Source: Thermoplasmata archaeon
Lineage (GTDB): Archaea; Thermoplasmatota; Thermoplasmata; Thermoplasmatales; Thermoplasmataceae
DNA: 64,000 bases
Direction of reading: 5' to 3'
Assembly: GCA_021797555.1 (NCBI GenBank)
Contig: JAJZZM010000005.1
Coordinates: 62,001-126,000, forward strand
Numbering within the stretch: position 1 is the first letter of the stretch; each line of letters opens with the position of its first letter. The notes beneath the pieces are model-generated. The model made no database searches, was not told the DNA's origin, and saw nothing but the letters and a program-made list of their open reading frames with translations. Below are positions 49,458 through 59,077 of the stretch, piece after piece. Both the position numbers and the translations under genes were made by a program.

Positions 49458-49764
49458 TTAATCCTCACCTTTGTTTTGTTATATACCTTAATGGTTTTAT
49501 TATCCTTTAATGTTTTCCCTTTAATATAACAATGTTGATTTATTTATTTTCAATTATTTTCTTTTCTTAGATTAATTTTTACTTAAATTAATGTTTATAT
49601 TATGATATCAAATATAAATCAATATAGATAATGGAAAAATGATATTAACTGATGTTACTAGCCTCATAGTATTGTCAATGATAAATATATTCTTTTATGG
49701 TTAATATTTTTTAACAATGCAAAAATTATTATATGGTTTTATTTTGTATTAGAATGAATATATA

Positions 49765-51264
49765 ATGAAAATAACCAAGGTCCACATTGAAAACTACAGG
49801 TCTATAAAAAATGTTGATATTAAAATCAATGATATTATCGCACTTATTGGAGAAAATAATGCTGGTAAAAGTAATATTATGAGTGCAATCAATTTATTTT
49901 TTGGTGATAAATTACCTCAGCTGGATGATTTTTATACAAAGAATGAAAAGTTAGCGATTAGAATAGAAATAAAATTTGAAAAATTTAATGGTAATGAGGC
50001 AACTTCATTATCTGAATATATTAAAAACGATACTGCCATATTTCAAGAAAGATTTTGTTATAAGGATGGTAAATCCAAAAGTGAAATTACATCACAGTAT
50101 TATAAAGGTAGGTCTTCGATCATAAAAGCAGCAGAGTGGAAACGTATATTGCATGAAAATCTACCTGATGTGATTTATATTCCTGCTGTTTTAGATGCAA
50201 CAAAGGAATCTGAAAATACAAGCACCACATTATTTGGCAAAATATTTTCTAAATATCTAGAAGAAAATAAAGAAATCAATCAAAGTTTTAACGATATTTT
50301 ATCTGGAGAAACATTTAAAAACATGATATATAAAATCACAACCGATTTTAATAATAATATAAAGCAATATATAGATGCGAATATAAATATAAGTCCATTA
50401 GGTGACATTAAAAATGCATTAAGTAAATCAATAGGTATAAATCTTAATGATGGTATAGAAACAGATATAAAATATAAAGGTAATGGGTTACAAAGAATTG
50501 TGATATTCGCATTATTTAATTTATACTATGATGTTGTGCCAAAAAATGGTAACTCAAGAAGTTTTATATTTCTAATTGAAGAGCCAGAAATATACATGCA
50601 TCCACAAATGCAGCGGAGCATGCTAACACAGTTTAAAAAGACATCTTTAGAGTTTCAGATAATTTTTAGTACACATTCCTCAAATTTCATAGATATATTT
50701 GATTATTAGGATATAATTATTGTTAGAAAAAATCAAAATTCATCATATATAAATCAAATTCAACAAGAAATATTCAATAAAAATGAAAAGGAGGATTTTA
50801 ATAAATTGTCAATGTTTGATAATGCTGTTAATGATTTATTTTTTGCCAAAAAGGTAATATTAGTTGAGGGATCAACTGATAGTATTGTATTAAAATTATT
50901 TTCAGAATATAATAAAGTTGATTTAGATATGTTAAATGTTTCAATAACTATCTGTGGAGGTAAAGGTCAAATAAAAAATATCCAAAAAATTTTAAATGAA
51001 TTTAAAATAAACTATGCTGTTATCTTTGATTATGATGTAAATCAAGAGAAACTTAACAATGAAATAATTGAACTTTGCAATAATAACAAATATTGGTATT
51101 TTAAACCCAATCTTGAAAGTGAATTAGAAATTCCTAGTAAAAGTAATAAGGATAAACCATATACAGCATATACATTTTTTAAGGATGGAAAAAAATTCGA
51201 TGAATTAAAAGAAGAATCCAAAAATAAATTGGTTAAAATAATGGATTGGATTAAGAGTGAGTAA
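49765..51264 (+). pseudogene. OLD-family nuclease (AAA ATPase plus Toprim) with one in-frame TAG
   Basis: A single frame of 500 codons codes for an OLD-type protein. It has Walker A ALIGENNAGKSNIMSAI, Walker B FLIEEPEIYMHPQMQRS, and FSTHSSNFIDIFDY; then TAG at 50707-50709 and DIIIVRK in the same frame. The Toprim domain then has ILVEGSTDSIVL and VIFDYDVN. The stop lies at the ATPase-Toprim border, where a GAG or similar codon is expected. Without readthrough, the nuclease half would need its own start near 50806. OLD proteins act in phage defence. Confidence 0.8.
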
Positions 51265-51485
51265 TACTAATCTAAATTTATCTGTATTTTATTTATTACC
51301 ATTAATTTATATAGATTCTAACTATTGTTTTATAAATTATGATATTATAATCTCTTATTTGTTTCATCTGTGTTTTTGGTTTATTAACATTTTGTACATT
51401 AATTTTACAGACCTTAATAAAATATACAATTATGCAAGGAAATTGCATAATATGGTTTATTCTAAATAAGGGCAGATATAAAATA

Positions 51486-52055
51486 TTATATACGTTTTAA
51501 AATATTTTTTCCAAGAGAATTTTTATCATATACTCTGAAATCGTTATTTGCTAATATCATGAATTTAATTAAATCTTTATAATTTTTAAACCATGATCTG
51601 TAAAGTTCTTCATAAAATTCAAAAGGCGTTTCATAGATTGATGTGCTCGAATTATTTATTCTCAAAAATTTAATTACATCCTTTTTGTTGTTTGATACAA
51701 TCTTTATGTTGCTTTTATATTCCTTGCTTAAATTAACCAATGATTGTTCTCCCCTATCCTTTAATCTGGTAGGATCTGATGCCCCTTTTTTAATAATTAG
51801 TTGAGATTTTACGCTATCCCCGAGCCTATTTATTTCATCTATTTCATTGTCGTTCACATTTACTTTATTATATATTTTAGTTCTTGCCATTTTATTTAAT
51901 CCACTTTTAATCTCTAAACAAACTATATCAGTTGTAATTAATTGGAAATGTTCGGCTGCTTCGCTAATATTTAAGTCAATATTTCCCTTATGCTTCATCA
52001 ATAGTATATTTGAAAGAACATCTGTATCTATAAGCCTGACTTTAATCATTGCCAT
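51486..52055 (-). CDS. PIN-like domain protein, probable toxin
   Basis: This 189-residue protein starts VRLIDTDVLSNILL, with the first PIN aspartates. A glutamate-containing TTDIVCLEIKSGL follows, and then DRGEQSLVNLSKEY and KIVSNNKKDVIKFLR. This pattern fits a PIN-fold RNase although the final acidic cluster is altered. Its start overlaps the upstream gene stop by 14 bases, as in toxin-antitoxin operons. It could act on tRNA or mRNA. Confidence 0.6.
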   Translation of the reverse strand: MAMIKVRLIDTDVLSNILLMKHKGNIDLNISEAAEHFQLITTDIVCLEIKSGLNKMARTKIYNKVNVNDNEIDEINRLGDSVKSQLIIKKGASDPTRLKDRGEQSLVNLSKEYKSNIKIVSNNKKDVIKFLRINNSSTSIYETPFEFYEELYRSWFKNYKDLIKFMILANNDFRVYDKNSLGKNILKRI

Positions 52056-52635
52056 AAAGAATCAGATTAGCAGTATTCTCGTCTATAACCTTTTTCTTTA
52101 ATAATTGCCTAACGTAGTACTCTTTCTTTGATTCCAATTTATCTTTTATCTCAGAATTTGAAATAAAATATTGTCTAAGATCGCCATCAGTATCCGGATA
52201 TATGTCTGGATTGAAATATATATAAAATGTGATTTCCATGGGATCCAGATTTTCAACTAAAAACTTTATATTTTTTATTATATCTTTTTGCCTTTTATCT
52301 AATTTATAAGCATCCCTGCCTTTTTGACTTGCCATTATTCTAATGGAATTCTTTTCTTTTTCTACTTTAATATAACCGTATCCTTCCAGAGTTTCAATTT
52401 CGCCGTTAACAAAATCACTGAAGGGACCTAACTTATATGGTTCAAAATCTATTATATCTGCTATTTCCTTGAAGTTATACCCCTCCTGCCTGCTCAAAGA
52501 TAATAAGTAAAAGAAAATTCCCTTCTGGAGGGTTATTGCATTTACTGATTTGTCTGATGCAAGGTTAATTATAGCTGCATCCATAATTTCGCCTAATTCG
52601 AATATATCCGGCTTCTTATTTATTAAATCACTCAT
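52042..52635 (-). CDS. SocA/Panacea-like (DUF4065-related) protein, probable antitoxin
   Basis: This 197-residue protein has the layout of the Panacea domain: ITLQKGIFFYLLSLS, then FEPYKLGPFSDFV and LEGYGYIKV. DUF4065/SocA proteins serve as antitoxins for many unrelated toxins. A helical C-terminal part follows, with ESKKEYYVRQLLKKKVID. The 14-base overlap with the PIN-like gene suggests that this pair is a toxin-antitoxin unit. The match is by pattern only. Confidence 0.5.
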   Translation of the reverse strand: MSDLINKKPDIFELGEIMDAAIINLASDKSVNAITLQKGIFFYLLSLSRQEGYNFKEIADIIDFEPYKLGPFSDFVNGEIETLEGYGYIKVEKEKNSIRIMASQKGRDAYKLDKRQKDIIKNIKFLVENLDPMEITFYIYFNPDIYPDTDGDLRQYFISNSEIKDKLESKKEYYVRQLLKKKVIDENTANLILYGND

Positions 52636-52695
52636 ATATATACTGCCTAAATATATAATCAGAAAAGCATATAAATAAATTATGTATTAACATAT

Positions 52696-53742
52696 ATGAA
52701 ATTTTCACTTTTAAATGATGATGAATTTTTTTCGATGAAAATCTCTAATGTTGAAGGCAACGTTAGAACAACACCTTCCAGAGCTTTTAAAAAGGTTAAT
52801 TCCATATATGATAAATCTTATTTTACAGAGGTTTTAACCGCCATCAAACACGACAATTTAATAGGCCAAAAAAATTACAGCTCCTTTAATAATAGTATTG
52901 ACCAGAAGATTAAAAATAAGGAAACTAAGGATAATATAAACATAATTAGCTTTTTTGGTGATAAGCAGACTGATATATCTGAAATTTCTAAGTTTGAGGA
53001 TATAGGCCTTATAGATAATTTTGAAAAGCTTTTTAATGACCACCTGATTTCAACCCCCTATTCTCTAAGCCTTTATAATAAAGATAATTTTGATAGCATA
53101 CTGGCACAGGTTAAAGATTCCTTTGACAATTTTGCAACTTCATTAAACACTAAAAATATATTCTGTTACATACCTGCTTATATTAACTATAAACAGCTGG
53201 ATGATTTTATCAGATTTTATTCCGGCAAGAATTTAGGTACTGTATTTTATTCAGGTGGAACTTTTAATGCAATTCCATTATATATCGATTTCAAGAGGTC
53301 AAATCCCGATACATTTAAAAGATCGGTGGCAATGCTCTACAGGTTGAAGCAGGAATACATAAAGGAGGGCTTTTACCCCATATATTATGCAGCAAATGTA
53401 AGCAAACCACGTCTGAGCAGTAAAAAAAATACAACAATCGCCAAAGAATTTATGTTATCTTTTCTTGGATTTGATATTATAGGGTCATCACTTGCATTTC
53501 AACCAAGAGAAGGACCAATGGGATATACACCTATAAATAAATACATAGATTTTGATTTATCAACTTTCAATTATTTTTATAAAGATGAAACTAATATAAA
53601 AAATAAAGAAGCTAATAACAAAAAGGCAGAAATATTCAGCAAGCAGACAGATTATTTATCCAAAATACAGGATAAAAATAAGTTGGAAAAAGAGCTATCC
53701 ACAAGACCCGAGGCAAAAAAATATATAAAAACATATGAATGA
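52696..53742 (+). CDS. Unknown protein (348 aa), possible beta/alpha-barrel
   Basis: I cannot assign a family. The central part alternates strands and helices (NIFCYIPAY, LGTVFYSGG, AIPLYIDFKR, FYPIYYAANV, FDIIGSSLA), which would fit a TIM-barrel-like fold. The end is a charged helical tail (NNKKAEIFSKQTDYLSK). It diverges from the PIN/Panacea-like pair with 60 bases between the starts, so it may share regulation with that unit. The sequence looks intact and well conserved in codon pattern. Confidence 0.6.
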   Translation: MKFSLLNDDEFFSMKISNVEGNVRTTPSRAFKKVNSIYDKSYFTEVLTAIKHDNLIGQKNYSSFNNSIDQKIKNKETKDNINIISFFGDKQTDISEISKFEDIGLIDNFEKLFNDHLISTPYSLSLYNKDNFDSILAQVKDSFDNFATSLNTKNIFCYIPAYINYKQLDDFIRFYSGKNLGTVFYSGGTFNAIPLYIDFKRSNPDTFKRSVAMLYRLKQEYIKEGFYPIYYAANVSKPRLSSKKNTTIAKEFMLSFLGFDIIGSSLAFQPREGPMGYTPINKYIDFDLSTFNYFYKDETNIKNKEANNKKAEIFSKQTDYLSKIQDKNKLEKELSTRPEAKKYIKTYE

Positions 53743-54247
53743 TACAAAAAATTATAATTACATTATATTTCTCCTCATTTTTATATATTTTCATATTCTT
53801 TTCTTCTCTATGTTATCTCGAAGTTAGTTCCTGTTTAAATATTATTTAAGTATAAATATAAATGATAAGTCAAGGTGAAACTTAAGATGCGATTTAACTA
53901 AAAGTGAGATGGTATTTGTACAAATTAAAGGAATTTGGCACGGAATTTCTGTAAATTTGTATTATTCTATGGTTATGGATATTTTAAACTTATACACATG
54001 TAAACAAATCATGAAAAACCTTATTTGGCCTCAGATATATGACGATATGGATGTGAGAATTATAAGCATATATATATCTTGACCTTCGGGATTTCTTTTC
54101 TTTAAATGAGTACAAACATAAAATCCCTGAAGTTTATAGGACCTATAGAATATTCCTTATTAGTCACATACGAATCTTGGAGTTTACCATTATTTCACAT
54201 TTTCTAACTGCAAAATAGTGAAAATATTATTTAATACATACTAAATA
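53743..54247. other. Intergenic region with no clear gene
   Basis: One plus-strand frame of 57 codons (53909-54082, starting MVFVQIKGIWHGIS) is open, but it has no recognisable family or clear promoter. Arms such as gggattt and aaatccc near 54088 and 54120 could form a weak hairpin. I see nothing else. Confidence 0.45.
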
Positions 54248-54844
54248 TCACAGGATATCAAGCTCAGGCATGTCCATGAACTGCCAATGGGGATAATATG
54301 AAGCAACATTCATTTTAATTATATTCCAATTATCCCTGCCTGCAGGTACTGGTTCCAGAAGGCTTTCAGGTTTCTCACCGGACATTGTGTATCCCCATGT
54401 GAAACCTGCTAGAGGCGTGATCTTTCTATATTCTTTATTGTTTGACAGTGATAGAGGGCATAGAAATGTGTATGCCTTCCACATCTTGATATCAGAACGA
54501 TTCATGCGTGGTGCATCATAAAATCGTGGTCTGTAGCCATAATAGCAGAACGGATTTGCAAATTCCTGGAACTGGTTTGTAATATCAACTGAGAAGTCTG
54601 TCTCTCCGGCGCCAATGTCATGTGATATAACCTGTAACCATCCAAACATGGCCTCATAGCCTGCACCATGAAATGACACATTGGCATTTACCACAGGATA
54701 TCCAATGACCATATTGTTAGTTAACCTCGCATCGATTGCTGAGAATCCTGAGGACATTACACCACGGTTACGCCTAAATGATACACTGACCCATCCACTG
54801 TATCCGTGATGTGTGAATTTTATTCTGATCCTATTGTATTTCAT
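54248..54844 (-). CDS. Hypothetical protein (198 aa) of distinct base composition
   Basis: The family is not recognised. The protein is rich in Gly, Tyr, Trp, Phe and Arg (for example THHGYSGWVSVSFRRNRG and AGFTWGYTMSGEKP) and has no signal peptide. It looks like a beta-rich, possibly virus- or plasmid-derived protein. Its codons use far more G and C than the surrounding genes, which suggests recent acquisition. It stands alone between two AT-rich gaps. Confidence 0.55.
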   Translation of the reverse strand: MKYNRIRIKFTHHGYSGWVSVSFRRNRGVMSSGFSAIDARLTNNMVIGYPVVNANVSFHGAGYEAMFGWLQVISHDIGAGETDFSVDITNQFQEFANPFCYYGYRPRFYDAPRMNRSDIKMWKAYTFLCPLSLSNNKEYRKITPLAGFTWGYTMSGEKPESLLEPVPAGRDNWNIIKMNVASYYPHWQFMDMPELDIL

Positions 54845-55512
54845 TTGTGGCGCATGTCATTTTTAAATAAAAATATTTTTATTTTATTAGACATTTAATT
54901 TCACATTTTTATAATAAATACTCTTTCTATGAAATTGGAAATATAATCCATATAGTATATATTTTTAATTTATTCTCTTGGTTTCAATATTATTTGTAAT
55001 AGGTTATCTTATGTCTATAATAATACATTAGAAAAATGATAGATAAATCAATAAAATTAGAACATAACATTTTAATTCTTAATTAAATTAAACAATTATT
55101 TTAAATCGATTAAAATATATCATCCAGGGCTTCCTGCATTTTTTTATAACAATATGATCTGAATTTCTCATTATCGTAAACTGTAATATAACTAATTCCA
55201 TTAATTGGATAACCTCATTTAGATGCCATAAAATTATTTAAGCTTCTTAACTCTTACTGTTCTATATAATGACTCGTAAGGTTTCTTGAAAAAGTTTCAT
55301 TGATGCAGTCTAGAATATCATCCTATGGAACATAGTATATATCTGATTCATTCTTCATATCTGTTTGATAAGGCTTTTATTTTTACTATATAACTTATTT
55401 TTATAATTAAAATTTGTAGGATTTGATATATTTATGATAATTTTTGATATTTCTATATCTAAATGTTTTAACTATATCTATAATATGATAGTTAATTATA
55501 AAATATATTAGC
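54845..55512. other. AT-rich gap with a short gene relic
   Basis: On the minus strand at 55110-55230 a frame reads FMASK, TGA, GYPINGISYITVYDNEKF and ends EALDDIF before TAA. It looks like the C-terminus of a decayed protein of unknown family. The rest has no supported feature. Confidence 0.45.
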
Positions 55513-56430
55513 TTATTCAACCTGCTCTACCAGTTTTTTAGTTATGTTTTCATCTCCACTTATCATATCATCTTCTCTTTTTATGATATTAAAATTTGAT
55601 AATGTATCTATATAAACATTGAATTTATAATCCTGCATTTTTTTATTGTATAAGTTATTATAAAATTGATTCAACTCCTCTCTACAAATTTCAACATTCC
55701 TTTTTAAATGTATTATATTATAATATAATGAATTTGATATTTTTATATAAGGGCTTAAGGAATATATACCAATATCTTTATATAAATACTCATATCCATT
55801 TCCTAAAACATAATTAAATATATCTTCAATAGCATTTTTTGTATTCCTTTCTATTAATTTATATTCCTCACCAATATTAAATTCTAAAGATCCATTATCC
55901 TCTTTAATTGTTATAATATTTAAGTCTTGAAGGAATTTGCCATATTTTATTAGCTTCATATTAGATTTTTTATACATAATTTTCATGGATCCACTATCAT
56001 GCAGTTTAGTGATTATTTCAATAATAGGTCTATAAAATACGAATACTTCTGGTATTTTCATAAATTTATTTTGAGATATTTTAAATAATAACTTTTCAGA
56101 TTTTAAAATTTTATTATTTTTCTCCTGTTCTATTATTGCCATAACACGATTTCTGGTTAGGCCAGAAAATTTTACATAGTTATTATCCACCTCATAATTT
56201 ATTTCAGCTATGTTTTGATATCTATCGAATCTCAGAAGTTTTTTACCCATATCGGTTAATTCATAAGGTAAGCTTGCACTAATTAAAAAATTGTTATTGT
56301 TTAGTTTATTTGCATATAGAAATTGCCCATAATAACCATGTATAAATGAGTTTACAGAGCTAACCAGCCCACCATCTTTCATCCTATATTTTTTCTGGAA
56401 ATATATATTTTTTTCCACACCCATCACCAT
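55513..56430 (-). CDS. Unknown protein (305 aa), second gene of a two-gene unit
   Basis: I do not recognise the family. A probable winged-helix element (LPYELTDMGKKLLRFDRYQNIAEI) lies near residue 70. A later GYEYLYKDIGIYSLSPYIKIS region and a helical end follow. It starts two bases after the upstream gene stop, so the two are an operon. The location in a defence island is the only hint of role. Confidence 0.6.
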   Translation of the reverse strand: MVMGVEKNIYFQKKYRMKDGGLVSSVNSFIHGYYGQFLYANKLNNNNFLISASLPYELTDMGKKLLRFDRYQNIAEINYEVDNNYVKFSGLTRNRVMAIIEQEKNNKILKSEKLLFKISQNKFMKIPEVFVFYRPIIEIITKLHDSGSMKIMYKKSNMKLIKYGKFLQDLNIITIKEDNGSLEFNIGEEYKLIERNTKNAIEDIFNYVLGNGYEYLYKDIGIYSLSPYIKISNSLYYNIIHLKRNVEICREELNQFYNNLYNKKMQDYKFNVYIDTLSNFNIIKREDDMISGDENITKKLVEQVE

Positions 56431-56432
56431 AC

Positions 56433-57131
56433 TTAATACACATCTAAACTTGAATTACTTTCAAATTCCATATCTATAATTATTCTATCATCGTCCATGC
56501 TATCATATCGCATTGTTAACAATTTTTTAATATCTTCTAAATTAATATTTATTATTTTATCATTATATTTTTGCTCAATTTCATTAATGTTTATAAATAT
56601 ATCTTTGCTATCTAATTCTATGTTAGGGTCTATTAGAATATATTTTTGAATTCCTGTTATATAATATATTATTAATGTAAAGCAATGCTGTATATAATCG
56701 GATTCAAAACTTTCGGCATTATTATAATAATTTGAAAAATAATTTCTGGTTTTAAGGAATTTATAATACTGGCTAAGCGATATACATATAGTGAAGATTT
56801 GGTTATTTTTAGTATTATTTAACTTTTTAAAAAATTTTGTATTATCTAAAAACAAAAGTGTAGATTTTGGAACATTTAATTTATTTTGTGTATTTAATTT
56901 ATTAATTCTATTGGATAGTTTTGACAAGTTTTCAGCAGTTATTTGAGAACCACTTAATTTGCTGAAACCTATGTTTCTTGCGATATCATCCAATTTTATA
57001 CTTTCATGAAAATTACCGTCATTAATATAAGAATTAATCATTGAATTTATTTGTAGATATAATGAGTTTGGTGCACAAAACCTAACATCGTTTTTATGAT
57101 TGTATTGAAGTATTTTTAGATCCGCAAGCAC
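56433..57131 (-). CDS. Unknown protein (232 aa), first gene of a two-gene unit
   Basis: No family is recognised. The N-terminal third suggests a DNA-binding winged helix (KLDDIARNIGFSKLSGSQIT). The rest is helical with many Asn, Ile and Tyr and an acidic C-terminus (YDSMDDDRIIIDMEFES). It is coupled to the following gene by a two-base gap. The pair has no mobile-element marks and both frames are intact, which argues that it is functional. Confidence 0.6.
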   Translation of the reverse strand: MLADLKILQYNHKNDVRFCAPNSLYLQINSMINSYINDGNFHESIKLDDIARNIGFSKLSGSQITAENLSKLSNRINKLNTQNKLNVPKSTLLFLDNTKFFKKLNNTKNNQIFTICISLSQYYKFLKTRNYFSNYYNNAESFESDYIQHCFTLIIYYITGIQKYILIDPNIELDSKDIFININEIEQKYNDKIININLEDIKKLLTMRYDSMDDDRIIIDMEFESNSSLDVY

Positions 57132-57269
57132 AATGATTTATTTATAGGTTCTATATATTTTTTTGTTTAATATAAAATTAATTATTATTTCAATTGAGCC
57201 CTGTGTAATATAAAATGTTGATGAAAACATAAATTTAAACAATATTATATTTTTAATATTATTTTTATT

Positions 57270-57577
57270 TTAATCTGTATTAATCCATTTTTCTATTGTG
57301 TTTTTATTAATGTTTTCAGTCTTTTCCATATATATTTTTATAAGATTATTAAACAATTTATCGTGCTTTTCATATCTTAGATGCAATAGCTCATGGATTA
57401 TTACCTCCTGATAAAATCATTATTTTTATCCAGCAAGGTTAAATTAAATGTAAGCCTTCCCTTGGATGAGCAGCTTCCCCATTTCCTTTTCATTTTTCTA
57501 ATCTGTATCTCATTTGGCTTTACATTTATAATATTGGCTATTGCATTGACCATATTAACAAATTCAATTTTATTCAC
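57270..57577 (-). pseudogene. DUF45/YgjP-like metallopeptidase, frameshifted
   Basis: The minus strand from GTG at 57577 reads FVNMVNAIANIINVKPNEIQ, then KMKRKWGSCSSKGRLTFN. The frame then shifts near 57410, and the next frame continues VIIHELLHLRYEKHDKLF with the HExxH zinc site. This is the short metallopeptidase that often follows hsdR in type I restriction loci. One lost base before the HExxH segment breaks it. It overlaps the HsdR fragment by eight bases. Confidence 0.8.
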
Positions 57578-57959
57578 TTACAGCACCCTTTAATTTGTCC
57601 ATTGTATCCTTTACTATTTCAGCAACCTCTTTTGTACTTAAAACTTTTTTAGACAGCATGTTTTTTATTAATTTCCTTTTTATTGTAATTTCCTGATCAG
57701 AATTTGAATACCATGATTTATATGTTTTTATTTCATTTAAAAATATATTTGATAATTCCTCCGGCTCAGGATATTTTGATATTTTTATAAGATAATAAAA
57801 TGCAAAAACCTCCTTGGGAAATCCAAGCTCATTTTTTTCCTCATTTGATTTGTTTATATCATTTATAATATCATATATTTTCTTTAATGTTTCCTCTGAT
57901 GATTCAACATTACTGTTATATAATTCCGCAATCTGGCTTGCCCTCTCTCCTTTTCTCAT
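57570..57959 (-). pseudogene. C-terminal remnant of HsdR (type I restriction subunit)
   Basis: The 129 residues match the helical C-terminal domain of HsdR: ELGFPKEVFAFYYLIKI, then ELSNIFLNEIK, and IKRKLIKNMLSKKVLS. Full HsdR proteins exceed 900 residues, so the helicase and nuclease parts are gone. The first codons (MRKGERASQIAELYNS) may only be a chance start. Together with the metallopeptidase it is the stump of a deleted type I restriction operon. Confidence 0.7.
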
Positions 57960-58024
57960 TATGTTTTTTAATGTTGCCTACTATATGATTTCTTTTGTCA
58001 ATATAAAAATACAAATACAGTTAT

Positions 58025-58972
58025 TTGTATATACTAATGGGATTTTATATGGCAGTAAAAAATGAAGGATTAGATTTGAAAAAACTACATGAGGGCTTTA
58101 TTAATAATATTTACTTTTCTGCCTTTTCATTAATGACTCCTAAAGAAAACTGGCTAGCTATTGATAGGAATGAAACTAATAATATAGAAGCTAAAATTAA
58201 TGAAGCTAAACAAAAGAAAATATTTAATTTGGTTGTTATAGAAAATGAGAAAGTTATTGGTTCAATCAATATAAAGGATTTATATAATAAAAACTGGAAT
58301 ATGTTCATAAAAGATGTTAATAAATATAGCGTGGATGCGTCTACAGGCCTGCCTAAACTATCAAGTATCATGGCAAATGATGCTAAGGGATTAGTTAGAG
58401 AGGACAGTCCCTTGTATTTTGTTGTTGAATCAAGAAATATTGAATCGGAACCTTTAGGAATTCTGACATTTTGGGATTTGAATAGAGCTCCATCATATAT
58501 ATTTTCTTATGCTGTTCTGGTTTATTTAGAGCATAATCTTTTGATAAAAATCAGAGAGTCTCATCAACAATGGTGTAATCATAGTGATGTAATAAATAAA
58601 ATATGGCATATGGAAAAGCCACCAACATATAAAGATGATATTAAAAAATTTATTAACGAACAACAAAAAAAATATAACTACAGAAAACTTAGTAAATGGG
58701 GGCTTCCAGAACTTTTGGCTTTTTATAAATTTGATGAGCATATAGAGAAAGACTCATCCGAGGATATGGAAAGTTTAATAGGTTTATTTAATGAAGAGCC
58801 TTCATTTAGGATTAGAATTGGTCATTCCGTAAAACTTTTGGTTAATGACGATGAAAAATTTAAAGATGACATAAATAAACTTAATGAAATATGGAAATAT
58901 GGAAGAAGGGCCTTTATTGAATTTTCTGATCCAAAAATTAGTCATAGTTCTCCCATCTTTGGAGACTTATAA
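58025..58972 (+). CDS. CBS-HEPN protein, stand-alone copy
   Basis: The protein is up to 315 residues; the start may be the ATG at 58040 or 58052 (MAVKNEG). The N-terminal half is CBS-like: IFNLVVIENEKVIGSINIKD and LYFVVESRNIESEPLGILTF (each 20 residues or fewer). Then FSYAVLVYLEHNLLIKI leads into a helical C-terminal domain. That domain holds the HEPN Rx4H signature in FRIRIGHSVKLL (about residues 277-288). It shares architecture with 48633-49457. I infer a ligand-controlled RNase; the ligand is unknown. Confidence 0.6.
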   Translation: MYILMGFYMAVKNEGLDLKKLHEGFINNIYFSAFSLMTPKENWLAIDRNETNNIEAKINEAKQKKIFNLVVIENEKVIGSINIKDLYNKNWNMFIKDVNKYSVDASTGLPKLSSIMANDAKGLVREDSPLYFVVESRNIESEPLGILTFWDLNRAPSYIFSYAVLVYLEHNLLIKIRESHQQWCNHSDVINKIWHMEKPPTYKDDIKKFINEQQKKYNYRKLSKWGLPELLAFYKFDEHIEKDSSEDMESLIGLFNEEPSFRIRIGHSVKLLVNDDEKFKDDINKLNEIWKYGRRAFIEFSDPKISHSSPIFGDL

Positions 58973-59077
58973 TTTAAACTTGGAATATTTATATGGATAC
59001 ATGGCTAAATAAGTACAGGAAAAAATAGATATATATTTATATAAAATAATTATATTATTTTTATTATTCAATTGCAA

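Noticed and set aside
53909-54082. 57-codon frame MVFVQIKGIWHG... in the gap at 53.7-54.2 kb
   Set aside because: There is no recognisable family, clear promoter or neighbour relation; frames of this length arise by chance. It is mentioned only in the gap description.
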